Positions 13,501 to 27,400 of a DNA stretch of 64,000 nucleotides are shown here, piece by piece. The stretch's first letter is position 1. Each line of letters begins with the position of its first letter. The DNA is from Misgurnus anguillicaudatus (lineage: Eukaryota > Chordata > Actinopteri > Cypriniformes > Cobitidae). The position numbers and the translations under genes are program-made. Below the pieces are notes generated by a model that made no database searches, was not told the origin of the DNA, and saw nothing but the letters and a program-made list of their open reading frames with translations. The stretch covers positions 26,308,001-26,372,000 of the forward strand of contig NC_073354.2 in assembly GCF_027580225.2 (NCBI RefSeq), read 5' to 3'.

Positions 13501-14648
13501 GGGTGAAGAAGGGTTGGCAGAGAGTGTGGGCAGTGGTGTGTGACTTTAAACTCTTCCTGTATGAGCTTGGAGAAGGCAAAGGTGCCCAGCCTGGTGTTAC
13601 AGTTAACCAGGTCATCGACATGAGGTAAGGGAGGTGTTCATGCAAAAACAAAACACATTTTTCATTTAATATTAATAAAGTGTCATTTTATCTGCACAAT
13701 TTTAGTCGAAAAATAGTGGATTTGATGTTACCGCATTTTGCTTGAATAATAACTCCACAACACATCCAGGTGCAAAACCTGATACTCTGTGTTATCCAAG
13801 CATAGTTTGAAAATCTTACCCTTTTATCTACTTGAAATCAAGGAAATTTACCTTTTGTACATAGAAATAAAAAAACTTATTTATTTTTATCAGTGGCAAA
13901 AATAGTGCAGAATCTTAAATATTTCTCTTTATTATAGTCCTAAAATGCCCTCTTTGTTGCCAGATTTTGATTCTAATTCTAGACTTTTATGTTTGGAAAC
14001 CACTGTATGATTTGATCAATATTTCAGTCCATTTTATAGTTATTAACTCTTTTGTATCCTATACAGAGATGAGGAGTTTTCAGCGAGCTCTGTTTTGGAG
14101 TCTGATGTCATCCACGCTAACAAGAAAGACATTCCCTGCATCTTAAGGGTAGGACCATACAAGCACATTGTTTCCTTTCCTTAGGAAAGGTCATTTAATT
14201 TTCACACTTTGTTTCCCAGGTAACGGCCTCTCAGATGTCCGCCACCTCTGGTCGAAAGATGTGCATCCTGATGCTGGCCGACAACGAACAGGAGAGGACG
14301 AAATGGGTGTGCGCTCTGAACGAACTCCACCGCATCTTGAGGAAAAACAAGCTGAAGGAACGTTTCGTCTACGTGCCTAAAGAAGCCTACGACAGCACGC
14401 TGCCTCTCATCAAAACCACTCAAACTGCTGCTATTATAGGTACAGATACACCCAAAACTCATGCCATTGACATGTGCTCTGTATGCGTTGCAAAAAATGA
14501 CTTTCTTACTTAGTATTTTTGTCTTGTTTATAGGAAACAAATATAAAAAAATTTAAAATCAAGATGTATTTTTTTGATGAGCAAAATGACACTCTCTAAA
14601 ACATAAGACTAGTTTTCAGACAAAAAATATACAATTTAAGTAAACTTA

Positions 14649-14679
<31 letters not shown>

Positions 14680-17600
14680 TTTCAGTAAAAATATATAAAA
14701 ATTCTTAAATTAAGGTGCTTTTTCTTGATGAGCAAAATGACCCAAGAAAATAAGTCTAGTTTTTAGACCAACAATATCAATTTAAAGTAAGTTTGTGCAT
14801 AAAACAAGCAAAAAAAATCTGCCAATGGGCTAAGCAAAAAAATGTGAAAATTTTTCTTAAACACTAAATTCAAGAAATATTTAAGAAAAAATGTGCTTGG
14901 CAGATTGTTTTGCTTGTTTTATACACAAAATCACTTAAATTTGATATTTTTTGGTCTAAAACTAGACTTATTTTCTTGGGTCGTTTTGCTCATCATCTTA
15001 ACTTGAAACAAGACAAAAATACAATTTTTTTTACTTGAAATCATTTTTTGCAGTGTTTGAACAAGCAAAACGCCTTTCACTGCAAAAAAAATGACTTTCT
15101 TACTTAGTATTTTGGTCTTGTTTTCAGTAGAATTATCTTAAAATTCTTAAATAATAATGTATTTTCTTGATTAGCAATATGACCTAAGAAAATAAGTCTA
15201 GTTTTTAGACCAAAACTATACAATTTAAGTGAATTTGTGCTTAAAATAAGCAAAATTATCTGCCAATGGGGTGAGAAAATTTAGTGTTTAACACTGCAAA
15301 AAATTATTTTCAAGAAAAAAAATTCTTAGTATTTTTGTCTTGTTTTCAGTAAAAATATTAAAAAATTCTTTAAGATGCCTTTTCTTTATGAGCAAAACGA
15401 CCCAAGAAAATAAGTCTAGTTTTTAGGCCAAAAATATCAAATTTAAGTGATTTTGTGCATAAAACAAGCAAAAAAAATCTGGCTATAGGGTAAGCAAAAA
15501 ATATTGCTTTTTTTCTTGAATTTAGTGTTTAATAAAAAAATAAAACTTATATCAAGATTTTTTTCTCACCCCATTTGCAGATATTTTTGCTTGTTCTAAG
15601 CACAAATTCACTTAAATTGTATATTTTTGTTTAAAAACTAGACTTATTTTCTTAGGTAATTGCTCATCAAGAAAATACATCTTAATTTAAGAATTTTTAG
15701 ATATTTCTACTGAAAATAAGACAAAATACCAAGTAAGAGAGCAATTTTTTGCAGTGTTGCTGAGTGATTTACCAATTTTTTTCTGTCTTCAGATCATGAG
15801 AGGGTTGCTTTGGGCAACGAGGAGGGCCTTTTTGTCATCCATGTCACCAAAGATGGTAAATCTTTCTTTATAAATAAATCTGTCTTTATTGCCCAACATG
15901 CTATGTTGTGTGATGTAGTTAGGAATCATTACTGGTTATTAAAGGTTGTCGAATTTCAGTAGAGCATGGCACTACCAACACCAAAGTCATGGGTTTGATT
16001 CTAAAGGAAAGCATGTACTGATAAAATGTATACTTTAAATGCCAAATGCATAAATTAATTAATATGAGACTCTGCATCTACTTCTGACAGAAATCCTCCG
16101 TGTAGGGGATGTTAAGAAAGTTCAGCATATAGAACTGATGCCTACAGAGCAGGTGCTGGCCGTGATCTCCGGTAGGAACCGGCAAGTGTGTCTGGTGCCC
16201 ATGGCGGGTCTCGATGGGCGGGAAGTAGACAAGAACAAGGTGGCGGACACGAAAAACTGCCAGGCGCTGGTGTCCGGTGTGGTTCGCAACATGACCTGCT
16301 TCTGCCTTGCCATTAAACGTCAGATCTCCTGCTTTGAGATAAACAAGAGCAAGTCTCGCCACTGCCATCTGGTGGACATACAAGTACAGCACTTCTTGAC
16401 TTTATTATTTTATCATTTACAGCTATTAACATTTAGCAAGACCTCCTCAGTCACCAATAACACCACGTATGTTTGTATATACATCAGTTAGTAGTTTCAT
16501 ACTTATCATTTTCTTTATTTCAGGCTCCAGGTCTTGTCCAGTGGATGGCGCTGTTTAACCAGTACTTGTGTGTTGGCTATCAAGCAGGCTTCATGCGTTA
16601 TAGCTTGTATGGAGAATCTCCTCCGATCAGTTTACTCCACCCAGATGACCCCACACTGGCCTTTATAAGGGCAGACAACCTGGATGCTCTTTGTGCGGTA
16701 GAAATCTCTGGAAAAGAAATGCTGCTCTGCTTCAGTAAAATCGCAGTTTATGTGGACACACACGGCAGACGCTCCCGGCAGCAAGAGCTGATGTGGCCCG
16801 CGATACCCACCGCCTGCTGTGAGTTGAGATGGTTTCTTACTTCACTTTACACAAAGTCATAGTCTTAAATGTCAAGCCTAGAATCCTGCCACAGTCTGTT
16901 CCATATTGGACAAAAGCTAGAAAAGCTGTCCATATCCAAAATCATCGTTCGCCTTTCATTACATTAATTTACTAATATAGTCATCTTGAATGCAAACAAG
17001 TGAACAAATCTAAACACTTAGTGTGCAAGAAGGGATGCGGGTGCTGCCAAGACATGGGAATTAATTAGGTTCGACCTTCACAGTAGATGAGTAGCAGCTA
17101 GCCATTGAGTGTACATTGGTTGTGCCCTTATTATTGCAGTGCATTATGGTATTATATGAGTGCACTCAGTATGATTTAAGACACCACTAAAAACAGTTGT
17201 TTCCTCAAATAATACTCTAATAAGGGTATTGGGGCTACTGACACAGCCTTTATCAATCTGGTAAGCACAGATTTGATGCTAACTATAAACCACTTCTTCA
17301 TGTAAGAACACACAGGTTTTGTAATGCATTGTGTTTACAGTCTTAACTTATTTGACACTGTTGTGAAGATTCTGTGCCATTGACACCTTAGGGTTAGGGT
17401 TAAATAAATGTGAACGCCCCCTCTCCCTCCCCCCTTAGTGGATCAAAACCTGTTTTTTTTTTTTTTTGCTTTATACTGCAAAAATGACTTTCTAAATTTG
17501 TATTTTTGTCTTTTTTTCAGTACAAATATACAAAATTCTTAAATTAAGATCCATTTTTTTTGATAAGCAAAATGACCTTAGAAAATAGGTCTAGTTTTAG

Positions 17601-20600
17601 ACAAAAAAAACATTACATTTAAGTAAATTTATGCTTTAAAAATCTGAATGGGCTAAGATTTTTTTTTCTTAAACACTTATTTGGTTTTGTAATGTATTTT
17701 ATTTACAGACTTGACTTATTTGACACTGTTGTGAAGTATACTGTGCAATTAACACCTTTTTTTGTGCCCTTCCAAATAAATCTGAACGTCACGCTCTTTA
17801 GTGGATCAAAACAAGCTGTGGGTTTTTGATTGATACTGCAAAAATGACTTTTTGTATGGTATTTTAAAAATGGTATTTTTGTCTGGTTTTCAGTACAAAT
17901 ATCTTTTTTTTTTAATTAAGATGCATTTATTTGAAAAGCAAAATGACCTAAGAAAATAAGTCTAGTTTTTAGACAAAAAAAACAATAACAACATTTAAGT
18001 GGGTAAGAAGAAAAATCTTGTTTACTTTTTTCTTAAACACAATTACATGTTTGCTTGTTTAAAGCACAATTCACTTAAATTGTATATTTTCAGGGATTAT
18101 TATTAATTAATTAATTTCAACTAGAATTATTTCTTGGGTCATTTTGCTTATCAAGAAAACGCATCTTGATTTAAGAATTTTTAGATATTTGTACCGAAAA
18201 CAAGACAAAATACTGACAAAAATGTTTTCAGTACAAATATCTAAAAATTCTTAAATAAAGATGCATTTTCTTGATGAGCAAAATGACCCACGAAAATAAG
18301 TCTAGTTTTAGACATAAAACCCATACATTTTAAGTGAATTTGTGCTTAAAACAAGCAAAAAAATCTTCCAATGGGGTAAGAAAAAAATCTTAAACTTTTT
18401 TCTTAATAAGTTGGTTTTGTAATGTACTGTATTTACAGTCTTGACTTATTTGACAGTGTTGTGAAGAATACCGTGCCATTAACACCTTTTATTGTGCCCG
18501 TCCAAATACATCCAAATACGTCCCGCCCTCACTGCAAAAATTACTTTCTTACATTAACCCCATTCACACAGACCTTTGGTCCCAGAAAATACCCATAAAA
18601 TTGCCAGACAAGCATCTTTGTGAACACAAACACATCCCATATATCTTCTGGGATCGTTGCCGGAAAGAGGACCTAGTCAGATACACGGAAAACCCTCTGT
18701 GTGAACAAGAAGCCGAAACAATGTCGTAGTGGGCGCGTCGTAACAAAAGTTATGGTTCAGATCCTTAAAATGAGAGATAACATGCATATAAACATTCACC
18801 ACGAGAAATGTTGCAAACTAGATTGAAGCAGTTATCACTTAAGGATAAATGAGATGCATAAACAATGACACACTTGCCGTAGTGAGGACGCGCGTCGGCG
18901 CGTGTCATGGCAACATGAAGTTGGTTCAACTCTTTAAAAATGAGGGATTTACAACATTCACGACAAGGATGGGGTAATTAAAAACCTTGAACTTTTTTCT
19001 TAAACAATTCAAGAAAAATTCAAGAATAATTTCCCTTACCCCATTGGCAGATTCTTTGCTTGTTTTATGCACAAAATCACTTACATTTTATGTCTTTGGT
19101 CTAAAAACTAGACTTAATTCCTTGGGTTGTTTTGCTCATCAATAAAAAGGATCTTAATTTTAAGAATTTTTAGATATTTGTACTGAAACAAGACAAAAAT
19201 ACTAAAATAAAAAACACGTAAATTACCTCGGAAACCAAAACATTTGTTATTTTCGACGAGGTATTTGTTCAAGAGTTCAGTTTAGCAACTAGTTAAGACC
19301 ATTAAAAAAAATTAAACCGGATGTTAAGTTTGGACGAGACGCGCATCGCGTCACTACACGTGCGTCCAATGAGATTGTTTATATGAAGAAGCAGTTTATA
19401 GATAACATCAAATCGGTGCTTACAAGATTGATAAAGGCTGTGTCCACAGTAGCCCCGATACCCTTAATAGTGCATTATTTAAGGGAACAGCTGCTTTTAG
19501 TGCACACACTACCCTGCAAAAAATGACTTTCTTAGTATTTTTGTTTTGTTTTCAGTAGATATATCTAAACATTCTTAAATCAAGATATATTTTCTTAATG
19601 AACAAATGACCTAAGAAAATAAGTCTAGTTTTTAGACAAAAAGTATCAAATTTAAGTGAATTTATGCTTAGAACAAGTAAAAATATCTGCCAATGGGCTA
19701 AGAAAAAAAAATCTAAAAATAAGATCATGTTTTTCTTAAATGCTTAATTCAAGAAAAAATTCCCCACCCCATTGGCAGATATTTTTGTTTGTTTAAAACA
19801 CAAATTTTCTTAGGATATTTTGCTCATCAAGAAAATACATCTTGATTTAAGAATTTTTAGAAATTTATACTGAAAACCAGACAAAAATCTTAAGTAAGAA
19901 AGTCCTTTTTTTTGCAGTGTAAAGTTCAGGATCTGGCACTGAAATTATTTAGTTTAAATGACCTTGTGCCTGTTTTAAATCTAACAGGCTACAACGCCCC
20001 CTACCTGTCGGTTTACAGCGAGTATGCTGTAGATGTGTTTGACGTGAACAGTATGGAGTGGATTCAGACCATTCCTCTCAAAAAGGTTTGTTTTTCAACT
20101 GCTATTTCAGGAGGGATCTCAATACATATACATATTTGATTTTGTATGCTATAAACTGTGAAAACACAAGCATAATGAATTAATAAACAGATTCAAAACC
20201 TCTGCTGTCTTTACGCAGGTGCGGCCGCTGAATATGGATGGCTCTTTGAATCTGTTGGGATTAGAGACGGTCAGACTCATCTACTTTAGAAACAAAACTG
20301 CAGGTAACAGCGGAAACTTTACAATGAATTGTCAGTAATGAGGGCTTGTATAATTGCGAATAAATCTGAGGTGTGTATGTCCATCTTTTTGTGTGTGTAT
20401 AGAGGGGGATGAGCTGGTGGTGCCTGAGGTCTGTGACAACAGTAAGAAGCAGATGGTTCGCAGCATGAGCAGCAAGAGACGCTTCTCATTTCGTATTCCT
20501 GAGGAGGAGAGACTGCAGCAGAGAAGGTGACTGACGTACACAGATGCAGCAAGATAAACACTGTCTGTTATTTCATTTCACAACTGATAAGGTTTGAGGG

Positions 20601-23600
20601 ATTGGGTGAACAAGATTAAGTCTATAGGTGCGTTCAGCAATAGGTGTCTTCTATATGTGTGCCTGCTACGCAGGGCGATCAGCATATGACATCAAAGTAC
20701 AATGGGAATGATTGGAAATTCCCAGACAGGGCTTTTCGTAATTCCAGACTAAAATGTATATTTGAGCTGGCTTATTTTAAAAACACTTTGCATTGACATA
20801 TCTTAACATGTATCGGTACTGTTGTTTTGTCTCAAGATGCACACCTGTTTTTTGTAAGGTTTGTTTGTAAAAATTACTTAAATGTCCTAAGACTAGTCAT
20901 GGATTAATCCAGGAATCTGTCCCAAAGAGAATTTAATATAAAAAATGTTGTGCTTACAGGGAGATGTTGAGAGATCCAGAGAAGAGAAACAAGCTGATCT
21001 CAAACCCTACGAATTTTAACCACGTGGCTCATATGGGTCCAGGAGATGGGATGCAAATCCTTAGAGATCTTCCTATGGTGAGACAGCCTGCACCTCACAG
21101 TCTGATGAATAAAATCTGCTGATCAGTCATCTGTACATCACGCTCGTACAAACCCATCTTGCTGTGTGTGCTTTTCTGTTTAATTGAGTCACTTTACAGC
21201 AAACTTTTGGTTCAAAATCCACTTAAGAAATAATAGAATAGCCTGTGACTAAGATTTTGTCAATGGTTATGTATATTTTATGTATAAATGGCTTTAATTA
21301 AGTAAATTATATCCTCTGATGCAATCATAGGCGAAGTTGGGGGGACAAGGGGGTGCACTGCCCCCCCAGACGAAAGCCAATTATGAATTTGTCTGGGATA
21401 TTAATGAAATAGAAATATGTGAATTCATGTTTTATTTGTCTAATCATAATATCTTAATGGGTACACTACAAAAAAATGATTTTCAAGAAAAAAATGTTAG
21501 TATTTTTGTCTTGTTTTCAGTAAAAATATTTAAAAATTGTTAAATTAAGATGCTTTTTCTTGAAGAGCAAAACGACCCAAGAAAATAAGTCTAAAAAACA
21601 AACTAAAAAATCTGCCAATGGGGTAAGCAAAATTTTCTTGAATTTAGTGTTTAAGAAAAATGTTCAAGATTTGTTTAAGGTTTAAGAATTTGCTTACCCC
21701 ATTGGCAGATTTTTTGCTTGTTTTATGCACAAAGTCACTTAAATTTGATATTTTTGGTCCAAAAACCAGACTTATTTTCTTGGGTCGTTTCGCTCATCAA
21801 GAAAAAGCATCTTAATTTAAGAATGTTTAGATATTTTTACTGAAAACAAGACAAAAACACCAAGACATCCTTTTCTTGAAAATCATTTTTTGCAGTGTAG
21901 ATTGAATTAAAACTATTTTAGCCTTAAGTTACTTATTTAAATGAAGTTTATTTAACAAGTTCAGGAGGAGTCTCTATATAGCCATCTCTCACCTCTGTCA
22001 CATGACAGTTTTTGCAACATCCCTTCTCCACATCACCTCACTCTCAGCTAGTACATCTATCCTAGTTAAAGTGGGGGATACTCTGGGTTCGGGTTAAAAT
22101 TTCCCGCCTCTCGGACAGCACGCCAAATATGCTTTATCTTATTCCCTATGGATTACATGTTAATGCAAACTCGTGAAACCATATTTAAAAATCATATAGC
22201 CGCACTCTCACTAATCTCAAAATATTGCAGTACCCTTGTTTGCCAGTAGGTGTCCCGAAAAACACATAATATGCAATTACTTGTATAAATTGTGTCATAA
22301 ATGTCCACATACTGTATGTGTAGCAGCAGTATTTCATCTCTTATCTGTTTTCATCAACCATGCCACTCATTGCATGTTTGTGTGTCCCTCCTCTGTGTGT
22401 TTGTGTGTGTATGGTGCTATTATAACACGTGACGTTTAGAATGTACGTGCCCAGGACAACCGGGCCGGGTTCAGCGGTTCCGTCAGCATTCCCTCCATCA
22501 CAAAGAACCGAGCCGAGCCTGGGAGATCTATGAGTGCAAGCAGTGGCCTAGGAATGAGTAAGTGCTACTTATTGTAAAATAAGCTGATGTCATTATTCTG
22601 CAAGAATGCCAGTACATGCACTTCATGAAATTCAAACCCATGACCTTGGTGTTGCTAGCCGAAGACATACAGTAGCTACAGAATGCATATATGCCACAAA
22701 CATCTTTCCTACTCTTCAGGATCTTCCTCTCAGAATGGCAGCGCTCTACGGAGGGATGTGTCGGGCAGCAGCTACAGCTCGAAGCGACAGACCATGACAT
22801 CACCATCTGAGAGCTCGCTGTCATCAGGCGGTGGCATGGATGTCTGTGAAGCGCCACTCTCTCAGTTTGACAGAGAGGTGAGTCATGCATGATATACAGT
22901 AGGAGGAATCAGATCGGTGGTATCTTCATCACCTCATCCATTCCTGCGGCTGTCGACATCAGTGCCGGATTAGCAGTATTCAGGACAGTATTCAGTTTCC
23001 ATGGTGATTGCCTCTGGTTAGATGTACTCATATCTTAATTTTGAGCCTTTCTATAATTAAAAAAATGTCTTGCCATTAATAATACCTTATTTAAAAATAC
23101 TACAACCTGCCCTATCCCACCCCATTCCCATCAGGCCTGCAACGGGCATAAAGGTGGACCACTTATAATGCCATCAGCCCCAAAAATGCGCTTTAGTGCT
23201 TCGCCCCCACCTTGCTTTGTCAATCCCTACCCCACTCTATGCCTGCCACCCCATTCCACAACATAAAGTACTGGTTTACCCTCAAGCTGGGTCCCATTGC
23301 AATCCACCGTGCCCTTATATCACCTGTCATCCCCCATATCGCTGTGCTTTGCACCCCCGGCCGACCTCTGCTCGCCCCATTCTCCTTCAGCAAGTGTGGA
23401 AGCCATTTTGGCACTGAGTCTGCCCTTTCCTTCTCAGTGGCAGGCCGTATCGCCCTCGGAGAAGACCCCCGATCTGAAAAGGGCTTTAAGGACACTGCTT
23501 AGTAAGATGAAGGTAAAATTCACACGTTTGCAGTGAAACACACACACAACACACGGCTGCTGTCAACCGCACCCCTGCGGAAAGCTCCTTAAATATCCAC

Positions 23601-23919
23601 TGCCATTTTATGCCCATCATAAAGCGCACAGCCTTATAGACCTTTGCCTAATGGTGATTCTAGTGAAGCGGAGAGCTTCGAATGTGAATCAAGCTTTCAT
23701 CCGCATGTTGCGCCTCCATATTGCTCCTGCTCCCTTTTGTCCATTGCTGAAAATCAGGGTCTTTATGGGAGGGAGGGAGAGTTAGACTGGGAACATACGT
23801 AGTGTAGCAGTTACAACAAATGATGCATACATTTTTGCATTACTGTGGTATTTTAGTGGTATATAGCTTCATGCTGCTAAAACTAGATATTATTCATAAA
23901 ATTATTATGGCAGGTGCTG

Positions 23920-23982
<63 letters not shown>

Positions 23983-24436
23983 ACTGCAAAAAAATGATTT
24001 TCAAGAAAAAAAATTCTTAGTATTTTTGTCTTGTTTTCAGTAAATATATCTAAAAAGTCTTAAATTAAGATGTTCTTTCTTGATTAGCAAAACGAGTCAA
24101 GAAAATAAGTCTAGTTTTTAGACCAAAAATATCAAATTTAAGTGATTTTGTGCATAAAACAAGCAAAAAATCTGCCAATTGGGTAAGAAAAAAATCTTGA
24201 ACATTTTTCTTAAACACCAAATTCAAGAAAAAAATCAAGAAAAATTAGCTTACCCCATTGGCAGATTTTTTTGCTTGTTTTATGCACAAAATCACTTAAA
24301 TTTGATATTTTTAGTCTAGTTTTTAGACTTATTTTCTTGGGTCGTTTTGGTCATCAAGAAAATACATTTTAATTTAAGAATTTTTAACAAGATAAAAAAA
24401 CTAATAAATTTTTCTTGAAAATCATTTTTTGCAGTG

Positions 24437-24471
<35 letters not shown>

Positions 24472-27400
24472 GAGCTGCCGAATGAATGCATGAATTTGGT
24501 TTTTTTAATTGTGAGTTACTGTAGCTCAGCTCAGAGAACACCATTGTGATGGGTTTGATACCCTGGGAACACACAAATGATAAATTGTATTCTTTAAATG
24601 CATTCTACACTGCAAAAAATTATTTTCAAGAAAAAAAATCTTGGTATTTTTGTCTTGTTTTCAGTAAAAGATATCTAGGGATTCTTGGATTGGGATGCTT
24701 TTTCTTGATGAGCAAAACGACCCAAGAAAATACGTCTAGTTTTTAGACCAAAAATATCAAATTTAAGTGATTTTGTGCATAAAACAAGCAAAACATTTTT
24801 TCTTAAACACTAAATTCAAGAAAAATTAGCTTACCCCATTGGCAAATTTTTTAGCTTGTTTTATGCACAAAGTCACTTAAGTTTGATATTTTTGGTCTAA
24901 AAATACACTTATTTTCTCTGGTCGTTTTGCTCATTAAGAAAAAGCATCTTAATTTAAGAATTTTCAGATATTTTTACTGAAAACAAGACAAAAATACTAA
25001 GCAATTTTTTCTTGAAAATCATTTTTTGCAGTGTATACGGTCCCGTGCATAACTTCGTACAAATGCATTTGGGTGCCGTCTCTACCACCATGAACTCCAA
25101 ACATATTTGCGCAAATTCTGCAGTCAGTGGTTGCCAAACCAACATTTACCAAGAGCAGGTGGAGCCATGCTTATGAATGACACATTGAAATCGAGCTCAC
25201 ATTGTTAAGTAGAGTATGTTTCAGGCCTTAGGGTTGGATTTAATGTGTAAAGTTGAAGTTCATTGATTTTGCAAGCTTTGAACCAATGGCCATGGGTATG
25301 TTTTTGAGGATGAGTATTTGTTCCTTTATTAAAACATTTCCTCAAAAACATTGCTGGTTTAAGGAAGCACTTCATTCACTTTTTATGCTTTGTACACATG
25401 GCAAAGACCAGTTAGGAAGAGGGGTATATAATGTAAACCCTTGAGCTATAAGATTATAAAACCAACTATAACCAAAATAAAGAGTAGGCTACATCAAGGT
25501 ACTGAACTGCTTTGTTGTAAATTCTAAACCTTACACAGGTCTGAAATGTACGATGTGCCATGTATACAAAGTTATTCTCGGTCACAAATTTGCTAAATGT
25601 CAGATTCCATTTAATTGCATTTTATTTGAGCCCCGCAATATTTTGACTTTTTGCAATTAGGGATGTCGCAATATCAGCCTTCTACTATGTCGTTATTGTG
25701 GCCAAAAGAACTTGCCATAATACTATTATTGTGATACACAGTACTGTGCAAAAGTCTTTGGCCACCATGCCACCATTAGATTTGTTGTTTTTGCAATGTT
25801 ATAGTGATCATATATAATTATTTCTCAGTCTCTTTATTAGAATACAACCAGATAATACAGGAAATTTCTATGTAGTATTAAAAACAGTAAAAAAAACAGT
25901 AAAATTAAATCCTAATTTCTAATTCTAATCGAATGACTTCAGGACTTCAGTCTCCTTAAAAAAGCTCAAGATGTGTTTCGTGCCAAGAGAGGTCACACTA
26001 AATACTAACTGATGCCTGAAGAAGACATGTAGTTTTGAAAATTGTTTTGTTTTTAATTTTTAATCTTAAGCGAAAACACCACCGTTTTTCAATGTTTTAC
26101 TATGCTCTTGCCTCAACTTGGACGGATTGATACATGCCTGTAATTTTTCAGTGCGTGCAGTTAATCTTTGTACGGCGCGTCGTGAATGTGTTAGCATTTA
26201 GCCTAGCCCCATTCATTCCTTAGGATCCAAACAGGGATGAATTTAGAAGCCACCAAAGACTTCCATGTTTTCCCTAATTCCCAGGCGCAGTAATACTGAC
26301 GAAAGTTTTAGCGAGAGGGGGAGTAGTCAGGAGTGATGATGTTACTGCACGCCGAGGTGGAAGTGCTGCAAACCAAGTGCTCTTCCACCATCCAATATAG
26401 TTCTCAGTTTTTATCCGCTTAAAAAACGCCACGTTTTGTTCCACCATACATACTCGTGTAACTCATGTAACAGTCTTTAAATAGAGAAAACATGGAAGTG
26501 TTTGGTGGCTTCTGGATTTATCCCTGTTTGGATCCTGGGAAATGAATGGGGCTAGGCTAGATGCTGACACATTCACGACGCGCTGTGCAGGGACTGAATG
26601 CATGCACTGAAGACAGATAGGTATGTATTGGTTGGTCTAAGTTGAGGTAAGAACATAGGAAAATATTGAAAAACGGTGATGTATTCGTTTAATAAAAAAA
26701 TGGATGGACATTAAAACTTAGCTAAAACAACAAAGCTGGTGGTGGTGGCCTAATGCTGGATTCACACCAAATGCGGTAGATGTGGCAAAAATCCGCTATT
26801 CGTACGTAGTTGGATGCTTGAACATTTCATGCTTCATTCGCGCTTAAATTTGTAGTCATTTGAGACATTCACGTGGAAATTTGCGTCATGGGAGGGGCTT
26901 CTGCGACTCCGCTCACTTCCTGTCAAAACGTCACTACTAGAGCAAGCTCCTGATTGGTTAACGCGGCGCGAATTTCCATCAGAGTTCAGATTTTTCAACT
27001 CGCCGTGTTTCCCGCAGCAACGTTCAATTCGATCATTCGCGTGAACTAGACGTGTGAATGAGGCGGATTGGTATCTACCGTGCCGTGCTAAATGCCTTAT
27101 TCGGGCCGCAAGACCTCCAGATGCGCGTAAACCCGTCTTTACATTGACTTAACATTGAAATCACTCACGATTGACGCCTCTACCGTGGTGTGAACGAAGA
27201 CCTTTGCGCAGCACAAATTCATCTTTAGTGTTGTTTATTAAGTTTTATTTGCTCTTTGGCCAATGAGTTATATTTAGACAAGAATTTGGAGATAGAAATA
27301 GAGTTTGTAACCATTGTTGGTGAAATTTTAAATAGCTGTTGAATTATTTACGATATCAGCATGTGTTGTATTACCACGTTTCAGTAATCGTAGTTTTAAA

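Larger units (their letters stand above)
25739..27214. mobile_element. Tc1/mariner-like remnant carrying two nested insertions
   Basis: The left end CAGTACTGTGCAAAAGTCTT matches the copy at 10364. The body matches it too (ATGTGTTTCGTGCCAAGAGA). The right end is split: ...GGTGGCCTAA is followed by an insertion, then GACCTTTGCGCAGCAC, a diverged version of the expected end. Nested elements lie at 26071-26687 and about 26754-27198. Confidence 0.75.
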
